A DNA stretch of 64,000 nt from Streptomyces sp. S.PB5 (GCF_030403745.1 NZ_JAQMWP010000002.1:845306-909305); one strand, 5' to 3'; counted from the first letter of the stretch, positions 53,671 to 63,725 are shown. Notes: generated by a model not told the origin, from the sequence alone. Made by a program: numbers and translations.

Positions 53671-55497
53671 TCAGGCCCGGTACAGGGCCTCGACCTCGCT
53701 CGCGTACGTCGTCTCGATCGCCTTGCGCTTCAGCTTCAGCGACGGCGTCAGCAGCCCGTGCTCCTCGGTGAACGGCTGCGCCAGTATCCGGAACGTCCGG
53801 ATCGACTCGGCCTGCGAGACCAGAGTGTTGGCGGCGACCACGGCGCGGCGCACCTCCGTCTCCAGGTCAGCGTCGCGCACCAGCTCGGACGGGGTCAGCT
53901 GCGGTTTGGCGCGCATCGCCAGCCAGTGCTCGACGGCCTCCTGGTCGAGGGTGACCAGGGCGGCGATGTAGGGGCGGTCGTTGCCCACGACGATGCACTG
54001 GGCGACCAGCGGATGGTCCCGGACGCGTTCCTCCAGCAGGCCGGGGGCCACGCTCTTGCCGCCGGAGGTCACGAGGATCTCCTTCTTGCGGCCGGTGATG
54101 GTGAGGAAGCCGTCCTCGTCGAGGGAGCCCAGGTCGCCGGTGGCGAGCCAGCCGTCGTGCAGGGTCTCGTCGGTGGCCTTCTGGTTGTTCAGGTAGCCCT
54201 GGAAGATGTTGGGACCGTGCAGCCAGATCTCGCCGTCGTCCGCGATGTGCACGGTGACGCCCGGGATGGGCTGTCCGACGGAGCCGTAGCGGGTGCGTCC
54301 GGGCGGATTGGCGGTCGCCGCCGCCGTCGACTCGGTCAGGCCGTAGCCCTCGTAGATCTGTACCCCCGCGCCCGCGAAGAACAGGCCGAGCCGGCGGTCC
54401 ATCGCCGAGCCGCCCGACATCGCGTTGCGGAGCCGGCCGCCCATCGCGGCCCGCACCTTGGCGTAGACGAGCTTGTCGAAGAGCTGGTGCTGCATGCGCA
54501 GACCCGCCGAGGGGCCGGGGCCGATGCCCCACGCCTTGGCCTCGATGGCCTCCGCGTACTTCACCGCGACCTCGACGGCCTTCTCGAAGGGCCCGGCCTT
54601 GCCCTCCTTCTCGGCCTTGCGGCGGGCGGAGTTGAAGACCTTCTCGAAGATGTACGGCACCGCGAGGATGAACGTCGGCCGGAACGCGGCCAGGTCCGGC
54701 AGCAGGGCGGCGGCGTTCAGCTGCGGCTGGTGGCCGAAGCGGACCCCCCGGGTGATCCCGGCGACCTGCACCATCCGCCCGAAGACATGTGCGAGCGGCA
54801 GGAACAGCAGGGTCGCCGCCTCGTCGCCCTTCTTGGAGTGGAACACCGGCTCCCAGTACTCGGCGACCGTGTCCGCCTCCCACATGAAACTGCCGTGGGT
54901 GATGACACAGCCCTTGGGGCGGCCGGTCGTGCCCGAGGTGTAGATGATCGTGGCGACCGAGTCCGGGGTGACCGCCTGCCGGTGCCGGTGCACCACGTCG
55001 TCGTCGATGGCGGCACCGGCGTCGTACAGCGCCGGGACGGGGTCCGCGTCCAGCTGCCACAGCTGGCGCAGATGCGGCAGCCGGTCGATGACGGTGGCGA
55101 TCGTCATCGCGTGGTCCTCGTGCTCCACGACCGCCGCCGTGCACTCGGCGTCGTAGAGCATCCAGAAGCACTGCTCGGCCGAGGAGGTGGGGTAGATCGG
55201 CACCACCTGGGCGCCGATCGTCCACAGGGCGTAGTCGAAGAGGGTCCACTCGTAGCGGGTGCGGGACATGATGGCGACCCGGTCGCCGAACCGGATGCCC
55301 TGGGCGAGCAGCCCCTTGGCGAGGGCGAGCACCTCGTCCCGGAACTCCGCGGACGACACGTCCCGCCACTCGCCCTGCTCGTCCTTGCGGCCGAGCGCGA
55401 TGTGCAGAGGGTCCTCCTGGGCACGCCGGAACACGACGTCGGCCAGTCCTCCCACGGGGGCCGGCAACGCCAACGGAGGATTGGTGAATTCGCGCAA
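53671..55497 (-). CDS. Long-chain fatty-acid-CoA ligase (AMP-forming)
   Basis: A 608-residue acyl-CoA synthetase. The P-loop is ATIIYTSGTTGRPKGCVITH (~residue 180), A5 is IYEGYGLTESTAAATANP, A7 is DGWLATGDLGSLDEDGFLTI and A8 follows with GRKKEILVTSGGKSVAPGLL. It couples fatty acids to CoA via an acyl-AMP. The TTG start at 55497 (LREFTNPP) suits the family's usual start and lies near a purine-rich GGGGAGCGGGG. It is likely to be transcribed alone. Repeat-rich sequence precedes it. Confidence 0.9.
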   Translation of the reverse strand: MREFTNPPLALPAPVGGLADVVFRRAQEDPLHIALGRKDEQGEWRDVSSAEFRDEVLALAKGLLAQGIRFGDRVAIMSRTRYEWTLFDYALWTIGAQVVPIYPTSSAEQCFWMLYDAECTAAVVEHEDHAMTIATVIDRLPHLRQLWQLDADPVPALYDAGAAIDDDVVHRHRQAVTPDSVATIIYTSGTTGRPKGCVITHGSFMWEADTVAEYWEPVFHSKKGDEAATLLFLPLAHVFGRMVQVAGITRGVRFGHQPQLNAAALLPDLAAFRPTFILAVPYIFEKVFNSARRKAEKEGKAGPFEKAVEVAVKYAEAIEAKAWGIGPGPSAGLRMQHQLFDKLVYAKVRAAMGGRLRNAMSGGSAMDRRLGLFFAGAGVQIYEGYGLTESTAAATANPPGRTRYGSVGQPIPGVTVHIADDGEIWLHGPNIFQGYLNNQKATDETLHDGWLATGDLGSLDEDGFLTITGRKKEILVTSGGKSVAPGLLEERVRDHPLVAQCIVVGNDRPYIAALVTLDQEAVEHWLAMRAKPQLTPSELVRDADLETEVRRAVVAANTLVSQAESIRTFRILAQPFTEEHGLLTPSLKLKRKAIETTYASEVEALYRA

Positions 55498-55898
55498 ACC
55501 CCGCTCCCCGCTCCCTGGTCCGGCTCCCTGGTCCCGCTCCCGGTGACGCTCCGCACAGCGCCGTGAAAGCTACCCCACCCGGCGGCGGGGCGGGAGGGGT
55601 GCGAATCCGAGCACTGTTCAGGTATGCACTGGTCAGCGCCGGAAAATGCGCTCACATGGGGAAGGGTCGGACAGAAAACTGACGGTTGAGTAAGTTTCGG
55701 TGCCGTAATCTCCACCGAATCTGTACGACCCGTCTACGGTCCACGTCCACCGACGGAATGATCAGTTCCGTCGCCCAGTCGTCTCCTGTATCAGCGTCTC
55801 GGCATCCGAATCCGTCACACCTGACGCGGCGCCCACACCGGCACCGGACCCGACCGTGAACCGGGCCGGCGCCCCGTGCGGCAGCCTTCGGTGAGTGC
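55498..55898. other. Intergenic region between acyl-CoA ligase and LysR genes
   Basis: About 400 bases without a convincing gene. Near the ligase start it has direct repeats (GCTCCCTGGTCC twice, 55510-55540). The central part (55610-55720) is less GC-rich than its surroundings and could carry a promoter for the ligase. No RNA gene or clean hairpin was seen. Confidence 0.5.
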
Positions 55899-56762
55899 CT
55901 ACCGCCGGTGCAAGCGGTCTCCGCCCGCCAGGATCGCCGTCGCCAGGGCGTCCGCCGCGTCCTGTGCCGCCGCTTGCCGGCGCCCGTGGACGAGCACGAA
56001 GTCCACCCGGCCCAGTTCCGGCAGGCCCGCCCGGTCCGGCATCCGTGCCAGGCCCGGCGGGATCAGGCCCCGTGAGTGGGCCATCACGCCGAGGCCCGCC
56101 CGGGCCGCCGCGATGAGGCCGTTGAGGCTGCCGCTGGTGCAGACGATGCGCCATTCCCGGCCCTGGCGTTCCAGGGCCTCCAGGGCGAGGGCCCGGGTGA
56201 TGCCGGGCGGGGGGTAGACGATCAGGGGGACCGGACGGTCGGGGTCCAGGCGGAGGCGTTCCGCGCCGATCCAGACCAGCCTGTCGTGCCAGACCAGTTC
56301 GCCGCGCGGGTCCTCGGGGCGGCGCTTGGCCAGGACAAGGTCCAGCTTTCCGGCGGCCAGTTGTTCGTGGAGCGTGCCCGAGAGCTCCACCGTGAGCTCC
56401 AGGTCGACCTCGGGGTGGTCGTAGCGGAAGCCCTCCAGGATCTCCGGGAGGCGGGTCAGCACGAAATCCTCCGAGGCGCCGAAGCGCAGCCGCCCGCGGA
56501 GCCGGGTACCCGTGAAGAATGCCGACGCCTGCTCGTGCACCTCCAGGATCCGGCGTGCGAAGCCGAGCATCGCCTCGCCGTCCTCCGTGAGCTCCACGGA
56601 GTGGGTGTCCCGGGTGAACAACTGCCGTCCGGCCGCGTCCTCCAGACGCCGGACATGCTGGCTGACCGTCGACTGGCGCAGCCCCAGCCGCTTGGCGGCC
56701 TGCGTGAAACTCAGGGTCTGGGCCACCGCCAGGAACGTGCGCAACTGGGACGGGTCGTACAT
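55899..56762 (-). CDS. LysR-family transcriptional regulator
   Basis: A 287-residue regulator. The N-terminal winged helix is SQLRTFLAVAQTLSFTQAAK, then RLGLRQSTVSQHVRRLEDAA; the C-terminal periplasmic-binding-protein-like domain includes GRLRFGASEDFVLTRLPEIL and ITRALALEALERQGREW. LysR proteins bind a small ligand and often activate a divergent gene. Here the divergent gene is the BASS transporter at 56898 (135-base gap), which is the likely target. The ATG at 56762 (MYDPSQLRTF) is the usual family start; GCGGGA is upstream. Confidence 0.92.
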   Translation of the reverse strand: MYDPSQLRTFLAVAQTLSFTQAAKRLGLRQSTVSQHVRRLEDAAGRQLFTRDTHSVELTEDGEAMLGFARRILEVHEQASAFFTGTRLRGRLRFGASEDFVLTRLPEILEGFRYDHPEVDLELTVELSGTLHEQLAAGKLDLVLAKRRPEDPRGELVWHDRLVWIGAERLRLDPDRPVPLIVYPPPGITRALALEALERQGREWRIVCTSGSLNGLIAAARAGLGVMAHSRGLIPPGLARMPDRAGLPELGRVDFVLVHGRRQAAAQDAADALATAILAGGDRLHRR

Positions 56763-56897
56763 GTCCCGCAGCTTATCGCGGAACGTGATGACAGTCAGAG
56801 CCGTATGCCGGATTCCCGATCGCGGTCCGGAGGAGGACGATGAAGGGGGGTCCTGCGGCCCCCGTACCGCCGTGAGACACACGCTAGATGGAGCACT

Positions 56898-57983
56898 GTG
56901 AAACGCCTGCGCTGGCCGAGTTGGATGCCGATCGACCCGTACATCCTGCTGCTCCTGGGAACGGTGGGCCTCGCCGCCCTCCTCCCGGCGCGCGGGACGG
57001 GCGCGGACGTGGCCTCCGGCGCCTCCACCGCCGCGATCGCCTTCCTCTTCTTCCTCTACGGGGCGCGGCTGTCCACCCGCGAGGCACTGGACGGACTCAA
57101 GCACTGGCGGCTCCACGTCACGGTCCTGGCCTGTACGTTCGTCCTCTTCCCGCTGCTCGGGATGGCGGCCCGGGGCCTGGTCCCGGTGCTGCTGACCCAG
57201 CCCCTTTACCAGGGACTGCTCTTCCTGACGCTCGTCCCCTCGACGATCCAGTCGTCGATCGCCTTCACCTCCATGGCCCGCGGCAACGTGCCCGCCGCGA
57301 TCTGCGCCGGCTCCTTCTCCTCGCTGGTCGGCATCGTCATCACCCCGCTGCTCGCCGCCGCCCTGCTCGGCAGCAGCGCGGGCGGGTTCTCCGCCGACTC
57401 GCTCGTCGAGATCGTGCTGCAGCTGCTGGTGCCGTTCGTCGCCGGGCAGTTGCTGCGGCGCTGGATCGGCGGGTTCATCGCCCGGCACAAGAAGGTCCTC
57501 GGCCTGGTCGACCGGGGCTCGATCCTCCTCGTCGTCTACACCGCGTTCAGCGAGGGCATGGTCCAGGGCATCTGGCACCAGGTGAGCCCGCTGCGCCTGG
57601 CCGGACTGCTCGCCGTCGAGGCCGTGCTCCTCGCCGTGATGCTCGCGCTGACCTGGTACGGCGCCAAGGCGCTGCGCTTCGACCGGGAGGACCGGATCGC
57701 CATCCAGTTCGCCGGGTCGAAGAAGTCCCTCGCCTCCGGACTGCCCATGGCGAGCGTCCTGTTCGGCGCGCACGCCTCGCTGGCGGTGCTGCCGCTGATG
57801 CTCTTCCACCAGATGCAGCTCATGGTGTGCGCGGTGATCGCCAAGCGCCGCTCCCAGGACCCGGTCCTGGAGGACGAGCGCGAGGGCGTGGCCGCGGGCG
57901 AGGGGCCGGGCGCACAGGTCAGCCCGTCGGCTTCAGCCTCAGCGTCACGAAGCGCGGTCGGTACAGGGACACGTTCCGGTTGA
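56898..57983 (+). CDS. BASS-family transporter (SBF-like)
   Basis: A 361-residue integral membrane protein of the bile acid:sodium symporter superfamily, PF13593 (SBF_like) branch. About nine to ten hydrophobic spans are seen, including YILLLLGTVGLAALLPARGT, VTVLACTFVLFPLLGMAARG, LFLTLVPSTIQSSIAFTSMA, and GSKKSLASGLPMASVLFGAH, the last being a conserved crossover region. Substrate unknown. The GTG at 56898 follows GATGGAG. The C-terminal ~30 residues are Ala/Ser/Gly-rich and overlap the convergent 57919 gene by 65 bases. A LysR regulator is divergent. Confidence 0.86.
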   Translation: MKRLRWPSWMPIDPYILLLLGTVGLAALLPARGTGADVASGASTAAIAFLFFLYGARLSTREALDGLKHWRLHVTVLACTFVLFPLLGMAARGLVPVLLTQPLYQGLLFLTLVPSTIQSSIAFTSMARGNVPAAICAGSFSSLVGIVITPLLAAALLGSSAGGFSADSLVEIVLQLLVPFVAGQLLRRWIGGFIARHKKVLGLVDRGSILLVVYTAFSEGMVQGIWHQVSPLRLAGLLAVEAVLLAVMLALTWYGAKALRFDREDRIAIQFAGSKKSLASGLPMASVLFGAHASLAVLPLMLFHQMQLMVCAVIAKRRSQDPVLEDEREGVAAGEGPGAQVSPSASASASRSAVGTGTRSG

Positions 57984-59169
57984 GCTGGGCGGCCGCGGCG
58001 GCCGGCTCCAGCCAGTTGACGTCGTAACTGAGCACGAGCCGCCCGCCGCCGCTCCCCGCGCCGCTGTCGGACAGGGCTGGATGGACCTGCGGGTTGTACG
58101 CCGCCACGTCGCCCTCCGGCAGCGCGGCACCGAAGTCCTTCGTCGGCCCGTGCCACGGCCCGGTGGGGGAGCAGGCCCAGTAGGAGGTGACGGTGGTCAG
58201 TCCCGCGGTGCCCGCGGCCATGGTGAACAGGACGTACGTCCCGTCCTCGCGTACGACGGAGAAGGCGCTGCCCACTCCGGTGCGCTTCCGTTCGTCGCCG
58301 AGGACGGGGGCCGGGCGGGCGCCGGAGGCCCACCCGGAGCCGTTCCAGTACTCCCACGCCCCCGGCTCCCCGAGCCTGCCCTCGGGCACCCGGGCCACAT
58401 ACGCCGAGGAGACCGGGCGGGACACCGCCTGACCGTCGTCGCCGCCGAAGACGTACGTGAAGCCGCCGTCCTCGACGAGTGTCGTGCCGAACAGGACCCG
58501 CCGGGAGGGATCGGGGACCAGCTGCTGGTCCATGACGCGGGTGACGGACTCGACACGCAGGTCGGGCAGGGAGAGCGTGGCCACCTCGGTGGCGGTGGGC
58601 ATGCCGTAGATCCACGGTGCCGCCGCGGCCGTCCGCACCCACAGCAGCACCCGTACGACCTGCTCGTCCGCCCCGGGCGACCGGGGCTCGACCCGGGCCG
58701 CGACCGGCCACCGCCACTGGTTGGGGGCCGGGTCGGCGAAGAGCGGGGCCGGCAGGGTGGACTCCAGCCGACCGTCGCGCATCAGCACCGCCGAGTTGCG
58801 CACCAGCGGGGCGGTGGTGTCCCGCCAGGTGAACGACTCGCCCACCGGGTTGGGCGGGGCGTACACCTGGCCGAGATAGGTGTCCGAGAACAGCCACAGC
58901 ACCCGCCCGTCCGGCAGCCGCACCGAGTGGGTGCCGTCGCCGCCGGTCCAGTCGTCGGTGCGGGTGGCGTCGTCGCCGTAGCGGGCGAACTCGGCGGTGA
59001 GCCGGTCGTCGGTCGACCACGAGTCGACGGTATGCGGTATGCAGTCGCCCGCATCCTGTCGATCGTCGTCCTCGGGCAGCGCGGTGAGCAGCACAGCTCC
59101 GAGGACCAGGGCCAGCAACAGACCGAGCCCCGTTCCCGTCCGCTGCCGTGCTCGTACGTCGTCGGGCAC
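57919..59169 (-). CDS. Membrane-anchored beta-propeller candidate (DUF4185/DUF5005-like)
   Basis: A 416-residue protein. One N-terminal membrane helix (GLGLLLALVLGAVLLTALPE) anchors an extracellular domain. Blocks such as THSVRLPDGRVLWLFSDTYL, RNSAVLMRDGRLESTLPAPL, GGFTYVFGGDDGQAVSRPVS and GRLVLSYDVNWLEPAAAA look like a five-bladed propeller of the DUF4185/DUF5005 kind, related in pattern to glycosidase propellers. No catalytic residues can be assigned. It follows the sialidase pseudogene on the same strand with only 10 bases between, so a once-shared sugar-processing operon is plausible. Confidence 0.75.
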   Translation of the reverse strand: MPDDVRARQRTGTGLGLLLALVLGAVLLTALPEDDDRQDAGDCIPHTVDSWSTDDRLTAEFARYGDDATRTDDWTGGDGTHSVRLPDGRVLWLFSDTYLGQVYAPPNPVGESFTWRDTTAPLVRNSAVLMRDGRLESTLPAPLFADPAPNQWRWPVAARVEPRSPGADEQVVRVLLWVRTAAAAPWIYGMPTATEVATLSLPDLRVESVTRVMDQQLVPDPSRRVLFGTTLVEDGGFTYVFGGDDGQAVSRPVSSAYVARVPEGRLGEPGAWEYWNGSGWASGARPAPVLGDERKRTGVGSAFSVVREDGTYVLFTMAAGTAGLTTVTSYWACSPTGPWHGPTKDFGAALPEGDVAAYNPQVHPALSDSGAGSGGGRLVLSYDVNWLEPAAAAAQLNRNVSLYRPRFVTLRLKPTG

Positions 59170-59179
59170 CTGAGGGACG

Positions 59180-60985
59180 TTAGTGGCTGTCGCTCACATG
59201 GTCCATGGGCAGCCAGAGGACGGCGTTCCCGGGTTGGAGGCCGTCGGCCAGTTCCTCGTCGTCGAGCGCCCGGTCCCAGACGCGGACGTCGTCGATCGCG
59301 CCGGTGAAGAAGGCCCGCCCGTCCATGCGCTGCCCGATGTGCACCCCGAAGGGCGAGTTCCGGCTGACCGAGCCGCTCGGAGCGTCCGCGGTACCGACCG
59401 CCGTACCGTCGAGGAACAGCGACAGCCGCCCGCCGCCGCGCCGCAGCGCCAGATGGTGCCACGCGCCGTCGTTGTACGCGCCGCCGGCCCGCACCGAGGC
59501 CGACCGCGGTGCCATGGCCGCGTCCCGGACCGTGATCAGGCCCTGCACCCGGTCGTTCCCGGGCTCGGCACGCAGCCACACCTGCGGCTGTGTGGTGCCG
59601 ACGCCGCCCATCCACAGCAGCGGCTGCTCACCGGCCGTCGCCGAGGACCGGAACCACAGCGACGCCGTGAAGTCCTCCGTCCCGAGCGGCAGTTCGCCCC
59701 GGTAGGGCAGGCGTACGGCATCGTCGGCGCCGTCGAAGGACAGCGCGCCCCCGATCACCCCGGCGGTCTCCTGGGCGTCGCCGAGCACGGCCGCGCGTCC
59801 GGCGCCCAGGACCAGATCGGCGGTGGTGGGGTCCGGGTCGCGGCGCGGGGCGAGCCAGTCCTCGGTGAAGCGGGCGAAGCGGATCTCGTCACGGACGTCG
59901 ACCGCGCCGCCCTCTTACATCAGGCCCACGGTGTCCGGCCCGATCTCCGCCATGTCGGAGTAGCCCGCCCGGTCCTTCGTCACGACCGTGCCGCGGTCGA
60001 CGCCGTCCCAGGTCTCTGAGCCGTCGTAGGAGGAGCGGACCGTCATCGTCCGGCGGCGGTCGGGGTCGGCCGGGCAGGCCGGCAGAAGGCGGCCGCCCAG
60101 GCGGAGCATCGAGCCCTGCACCTGGGGCGCGTAGAGGTCCGGCAGAGCCCGGAAGGGGACGGCGAAGCTGTCTGCGCCGTCGAGGCTGACGGCCTGGTCG
60201 CGGTGGCCGGGGTCGGTGCCGTCCTGCTCCCGGCCGCCGACCAGGATTCGCTCGCACCGACCCGCCAGCGCTCCCCGCCGTCGTCGCTGACGACCAGCGC
60301 CGCGTGGTCGGCGCTCACCCGGCCGCCGTCCCATGTCTCGGCGTTGACGCCGAGGACGAGCCGTCCGGCGTACGGGCCGCGGCTGAGCCGGATGCCGTGC
60401 ACGGGGCCGGTGGCGTACCAGGAGTTCCACTCCGGCGGCAGGATCTCCGAGCTCGGATCGCGCGGCGCCGACCACGTGAGACCGTCGTCGTCGCTGTACT
60501 GCGGACGGGGGTGCGGTCGCAGTACGGCGGACGGGGGTGCGGTCGCACGGGATGTCGCAACTCCGGCCGCCCGTACGGCCCGTGCAGTACGTCTCCGCCA
60601 GCAGGATGCGGTCGGTCTCCCGGTCCCCGACGGGCGCCGGGTTGCCGTGGCTGTCGCCGCTGCCGTCGTCGTCGACCACCTGCAGCGGGCCCCAGGTGCG
60701 GCCGCCGTCCGTGGAGCGCTTCAGGATGATGTCGCTGTCGGCGGCGCCCCCGCAGTTGAGGACCCGGCCCTCCGCGAAGGCGAGCAGCGTGCCGTCCGTG
60801 GTCCGCACGATCGCGGGGATGCGGAAACAGGCGTATCCGGGATCCTGCGAGGCCTTGAAGAGGATCTGTTCCTCGAACTCCGGGAGCGGGGCGGCGGGCC
60901 GGGCGTGCGCGGGGAGCGGTGAGGCGATGAGGGCCAGAAAGGTGACGCTGACGGTTCTCAGACGTGCACGAAACCTCGACGACAC
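59180..60985 (-). pseudogene. Exo-alpha-sialidase with C-terminal LamG domain, broken by several lesions
   Basis: The 5' part has a signal peptide (RLRTVSVTFLALIASPLPAH) and the sialidase start EEQILFKASQDPGYACFRIP, AFAEGRVLNCGGAADSDIIL and RSTDGGRTWGPLQVVDDDGS. Reading then shifts frame at a 26-base tandem duplication (60501-60547). It resumes as MHGIRLSRGPYAGRLVLGVN and shifts again near 60250 where about 20 residues are lost. It continues DGADSFAVPFRALPDLYAPQ to DTVGLM, where TAA (59917-59915) replaces the expected Tyr codon. The same frame runs on (EGGAVDVRDEIRFARFTEDW) into a LamG domain (LSFDGADDAVRLPYRGELPL ... VWDRALDDEELADG) ending at 59180. Confidence 0.85.
60501..60547. repeat. 26-base tandem duplication in the sialidase gene
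   Basis: Two identical 21-base copies start 26 bases apart (60501-60521 and 60527-60547). The period is not a multiple of three, so the copy shifts the sialidase frame. Removing one 26-base unit restores CDRTPVRQYSDDDG, the expected reading. Confidence 0.85.
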
Positions 60986-61073
60986 GGTGCGACCTGCCCT
61001 TCATCAACACGGTCGCCCGGACCTCCCGTGTTCAACGTGCACGTCGCAGAGGCCAGTTGGCGTCTCCCACGCC

Positions 61074-61853
61074 TCACAAGGCTCGCGTATTCACCCGGCG
61101 GCGGGGCACCAGCGCCAGGACCGGCAGGACGGCGGCGGAACCGGGGGCCGGTGCCGGGACGGCCGCGCCCGCCCGGCGGCAGACCAGCGCGTCCGGATCG
61201 TCGGCCGGGACCTGGAGGGTGTAGCCCTCGGGGCAGGCGGGACCCGGGTCGCCCTGCGGGCCGGGATCGCCCTTGTCGCCCTTGTCACCCTTGGGGCCCT
61301 GGACGCCCTGCGTCCCCTGGGTGCCGTCGACACCGGCGGGGCCCACCGGCCCGGCGGAGCCCTCGGCACCCACGGGGCCCGGCTCACCGGGCTCACCGGG
61401 CTCCCCCGGGTCGCCGGGCGAGCCGGACGGGCCGGGGGAGCCCTCCGGTCCCGGCGGCCCCGATGGTCCGGGCTCACCGCGCGGTCCACGGGCGCCGGGG
61501 GCGCCACCCGCCCCGGTGGCTCCGCGGTCGCCTTTCTCGCCGCGCTCACCGGGTGGCGCCGCGGGCACCCGGATGCGGTCGATCAGGTCGTCGACCGCGT
61601 CGGACGGGTCGGGCGCCGCCGGGGTGCCGCCGCCGGCCTCGACCTGGGCGCGCAGCTCACGCACGTCCTGCGCCAGCGTGGACACGGCCTTGCCGCGCCG
61701 GTCCGCCTCCGCCTGCATCTCGGCGGCCCGGCGGTCCCCGGCGTCGATGCGCGCCCACAGGATCACCGCGATCCCGGAGAGGGCGACCAGGATGCAGACG
61801 AGGAAGACGCTGCGCCAACGCGCCGCGAGCAGCCGTTCGAAGCGTGCCCTCAC
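61074..61853 (-). CDS. Collagen-like single-pass membrane protein
   Basis: A 259-residue protein. A membrane helix ([20 protein letters not shown]) follows a basic N-terminus, then a coiled-coil-like stretch ([20 protein letters not shown], then [13 protein letters not shown]). About 110 residues of Gly-X-Y repeats follow ([20 protein letters not shown] ... [20 protein letters not shown]) with many Pro and charged residues, interrupted a little (GAGGAPGAR). A short C-terminal globular tail with two Cys ([20 protein letters not shown]) and a Val/Leu/Arg end follows. This is a surface collagen-like protein, which may trimerise through the coiled coil. The ATG overlaps the stop of the coiled-coil gene (ATGA). 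Confidence 0.88.
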   Translation of the reverse strand: MRARFERLLAARWRSVFLVCILVALSGIAVILWARIDAGDRRAAEMQAEADRRGKAVSTLAQDVRELRAQVEAGGGTPAAPDPSDAVDDLIDRIRVPAAPPGERGEKGDRGATGAGGAPGARGPRGEPGPSGPPGPEGSPGPSGSPGDPGEPGEPGEPGPVGAEGSAGPVGPAGVDGTQGTQGVQGPKGDKGDKGDPGPQGDPGPACPEGYTLQVPADDPDALVCRRAGAAVPAPAPGSAAVLPVLALVPRRRVNTRAL

Positions 61854-62122
61854 GACGTACCTCCGAGTCGGTGGATGTCGAGCCTGAGCCGCGCGATCTC
61901 CGACTGGTCGGCGGTGTGCAGCGAGGTCAACTCATCGATGCGCGAGTCGCGTTCGGCGACCTGGCGTTCCAGCCGGTCGCGCTCGGTCTGCAGCTTCTCG
62001 GTCAGACTGGAGTAGCCGCTCAGCGCGTTCTCCCCGCGCTTGCCCAGATACGCCACGGCCGCCGCGCCCAGTACGCCGGCGGCCGCCAGTAACGATCCGA
62101 GGAGGGTGGTGCCGGCATCCAA
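61850..62122 (-). CDS. Small membrane protein with coiled coil
   Basis: A 90-residue protein beginning at TTG 62122 ([20 protein letters not shown], then AAVAYLG), which forms one membrane helix. A long coiled coil follows ([20 protein letters not shown], then [20 protein letters not shown]). AGGAGG (62132-62137) is 9 bases from the TTG, which decides the start; an upstream ATG (62191) has no such site. The stop overlaps the collagen-like gene's ATG, so the two proteins are probably made together, perhaps as partners through their coiled coils. No known family. Confidence 0.75.
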   Translation of the reverse strand: MDAGTTLLGSLLAAAGVLGAAAVAYLGKRGENALSGYSSLTEKLQTERDRLERQVAERDSRIDELTSLHTADQSEIARLRLDIHRLGGTS

Positions 62123-62361
62123 GTGACTGCCTCCTACTGGACGACGGGCCGGTTCCGACAAGACACGGCCCGTTGAACTCACCGTCATCAACGAGCCACT
62201 TGCCGCCGGGGTGTGCCGCCGGATCCGACTACGCCGGACGGGTGGTGACGGGGCGTCAGGGCTGACGTCAGGTACGCGTAATCGAGCGGCCGGCGCGCGG
62301 TGGGCGAAGTCTATTGATCGGATTTCCGGTACGGAGGGCTGACGGCGGATAACGTTCCGTC

Positions 62362-62883
62362 ATGACCGCACCCCTCGACCCCGCGCGCAGCGCCCTCGTC
62401 CTGGTCGATCTGATGGACCGGATCGTCGCGCTGCCCCTGGAGCCCCGCAAGGGCACCGAAGTCCTCGCCGCCGCCGAGGAGTTGGCGGCCACCTTCCGCT
62501 CGGCCGGCGCCCCCGTCGTCCTCATCCGCGTCGAACGCCCCGGCGTCGCCGAACAGCCGCCCGGCAGCGGGCTGGTGGCCGGACTCGCGCGGGACGGCGA
62601 CATCGAGATCGTGAAGCGGACCATCGGCGGCTTCCAGGGCACCGGACTCGACGACCACCTCCGCCGACTCGGCGTCACCACCCTCGTGTTCGGCGGGATC
62701 GCCACCAACCTCGGCGTCGAGTCCACGGCGCGCGCCGCGGGCGACCTCGGCTACGACCTGGTCTTCGCCGAGGACGCCATGGCCGCGTTCACGGCGGCCG
62801 AGCACGACGCGTCGGTGCGGCTGGACTTCCCTCGGCTGGGGTCGGTGGTGCGGACGGCGGAGGTCACCTTCACGCGGGACTGA
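62362..62883 (+). CDS. Isochorismatase-fold protein lacking the catalytic Cys
   Basis: A 173-residue protein of the isochorismatase-like/cysteine hydrolase fold. Asp near residue 15 ([16 protein letters not shown]) and Lys near residue 88 ([20 protein letters not shown]) are where the catalytic triad has Asp and Lys. The position of the nucleophile Cys reads [20 protein letters not shown], with Gly for Cys, as in isochorismatases proper (EntB/DhbB type) rather than amidohydrolases such as nicotinamidase. The substrate is unknown. The ATG at 62362 has weak signals. It converges on fdhD with a 14-base overlap. Confidence 0.85.
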   Translation: MTAPLDPARSALVLVDLMDRIVALPLEPRKGTEVLAAAEELAATFRSAGAPVVLIRVERPGVAEQPPGSGLVAGLARDGDIEIVKRTIGGFQGTGLDDHLRRLGVTTLVFGGIATNLGVESTARAAGDLGYDLVFAEDAMAAFTAAEHDASVRLDFPRLGSVVRTAEVTFTRD

Positions 62884-63718
62884 CGCTCGCCCGCAGCGCG
62901 ATCCGGTCCTCGCCCGCGTACACGTTCATGGACGTGCCGCGCAGGAACCCGACCAGGGTCAGCCCGGTCTCGGCGGCGAGGTCGACGGCGAGCGAGGAGG
63001 GGGCGGAGACGGCGGCCAGGACGGGGATGCCGGCCATCACCGCCTTCTGGGCGAGCTCGAAGGAGGCCCGGCCGGAGACGAGCAGGATCGAGCGGGACAG
63101 GGGGAGCTCGTCGTTCTGCAGGGCACGGCCGACCAGTTTGTCGACGGCGTTGTGGCGGCCCACGTCCTCACGTATGTCGAGGAGTTCCCCGTCCTCGCCG
63201 AAGAGGGCCGCCGCGTGCAGACCCCCGGTCCGGTCGAAGACCCGCTGTGCCGCACGCAACCGGTCGGGGAGGCTTGCGAGCAGGTCGGCCTCGATGCGGA
63301 CCGGGGGAGTGTCGGAGATGGGCCAGCGGGCCGTGGTCCGGACCGCGTCGAGACTCGCCTTGCCGCACAGACCGCAGGACGAGGTGGTGTAGACGTTCCG
63401 CTCCAGGGTGATGTCGGGGATCACCACGCCGGGTGTGGTCCGTACGTCGACCACGTTGTAGGTGTTGGAGCCGTCCACGGTCGCCCCGGCGCAGTAGACG
63501 ATGTTCTGCAGATCGGATCCGGTCGCCAGCACACCCTCGCTGACCAGGAACCCGGCCGCCAGGGCGAAGTCGTCGCCCGGGGTGCGCATGGTGATCGCGA
63601 GCGGCTTGCCGTTCAGCCGGATCTCCAGCGGTTCCTCGGCGACCAGCGTGTCCGGCCGGGAGGAGACCGCCCCGTCCCGGATGCGGAGCACCTTGCGACG
63701 TTCCGTGACTCGTCCCAT
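62870..63718 (-). CDS. fdhD: Formate dehydrogenase accessory sulfurtransferase FdhD
   Basis: A 282-residue FdhD, which passes sulfur from a cysteine desulfurase to the bis-MGD molybdenum cofactor of formate dehydrogenase. The catalytic CxxC is [18 protein letters not shown] (~residue 115). Further conserved segments are [54 protein letters not shown] and [20 protein letters not shown]. Two genes of the formate dehydrogenase set lie next to it (63726 and 63908). The ATG at 63718 begins [16 protein letters not shown], which suits the family's usual start. Confidence 0.94.
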   Translation of the reverse strand: MGRVTERRKVLRIRDGAVSSRPDTLVAEEPLEIRLNGKPLAITMRTPGDDFALAAGFLVSEGVLATGSDLQNIVYCAGATVDGSNTYNVVDVRTTPGVVIPDITLERNVYTTSSCGLCGKASLDAVRTTARWPISDTPPVRIEADLLASLPDRLRAAQRVFDRTGGLHAAALFGEDGELLDIREDVGRHNAVDKLVGRALQNDELPLSRSILLVSGRASFELAQKAVMAGIPVLAAVSAPSSLAVDLAAETGLTLVGFLRGTSMNVYAGEDRIALRASVSPA

Positions 63719-63725
63719 GTCCTGA

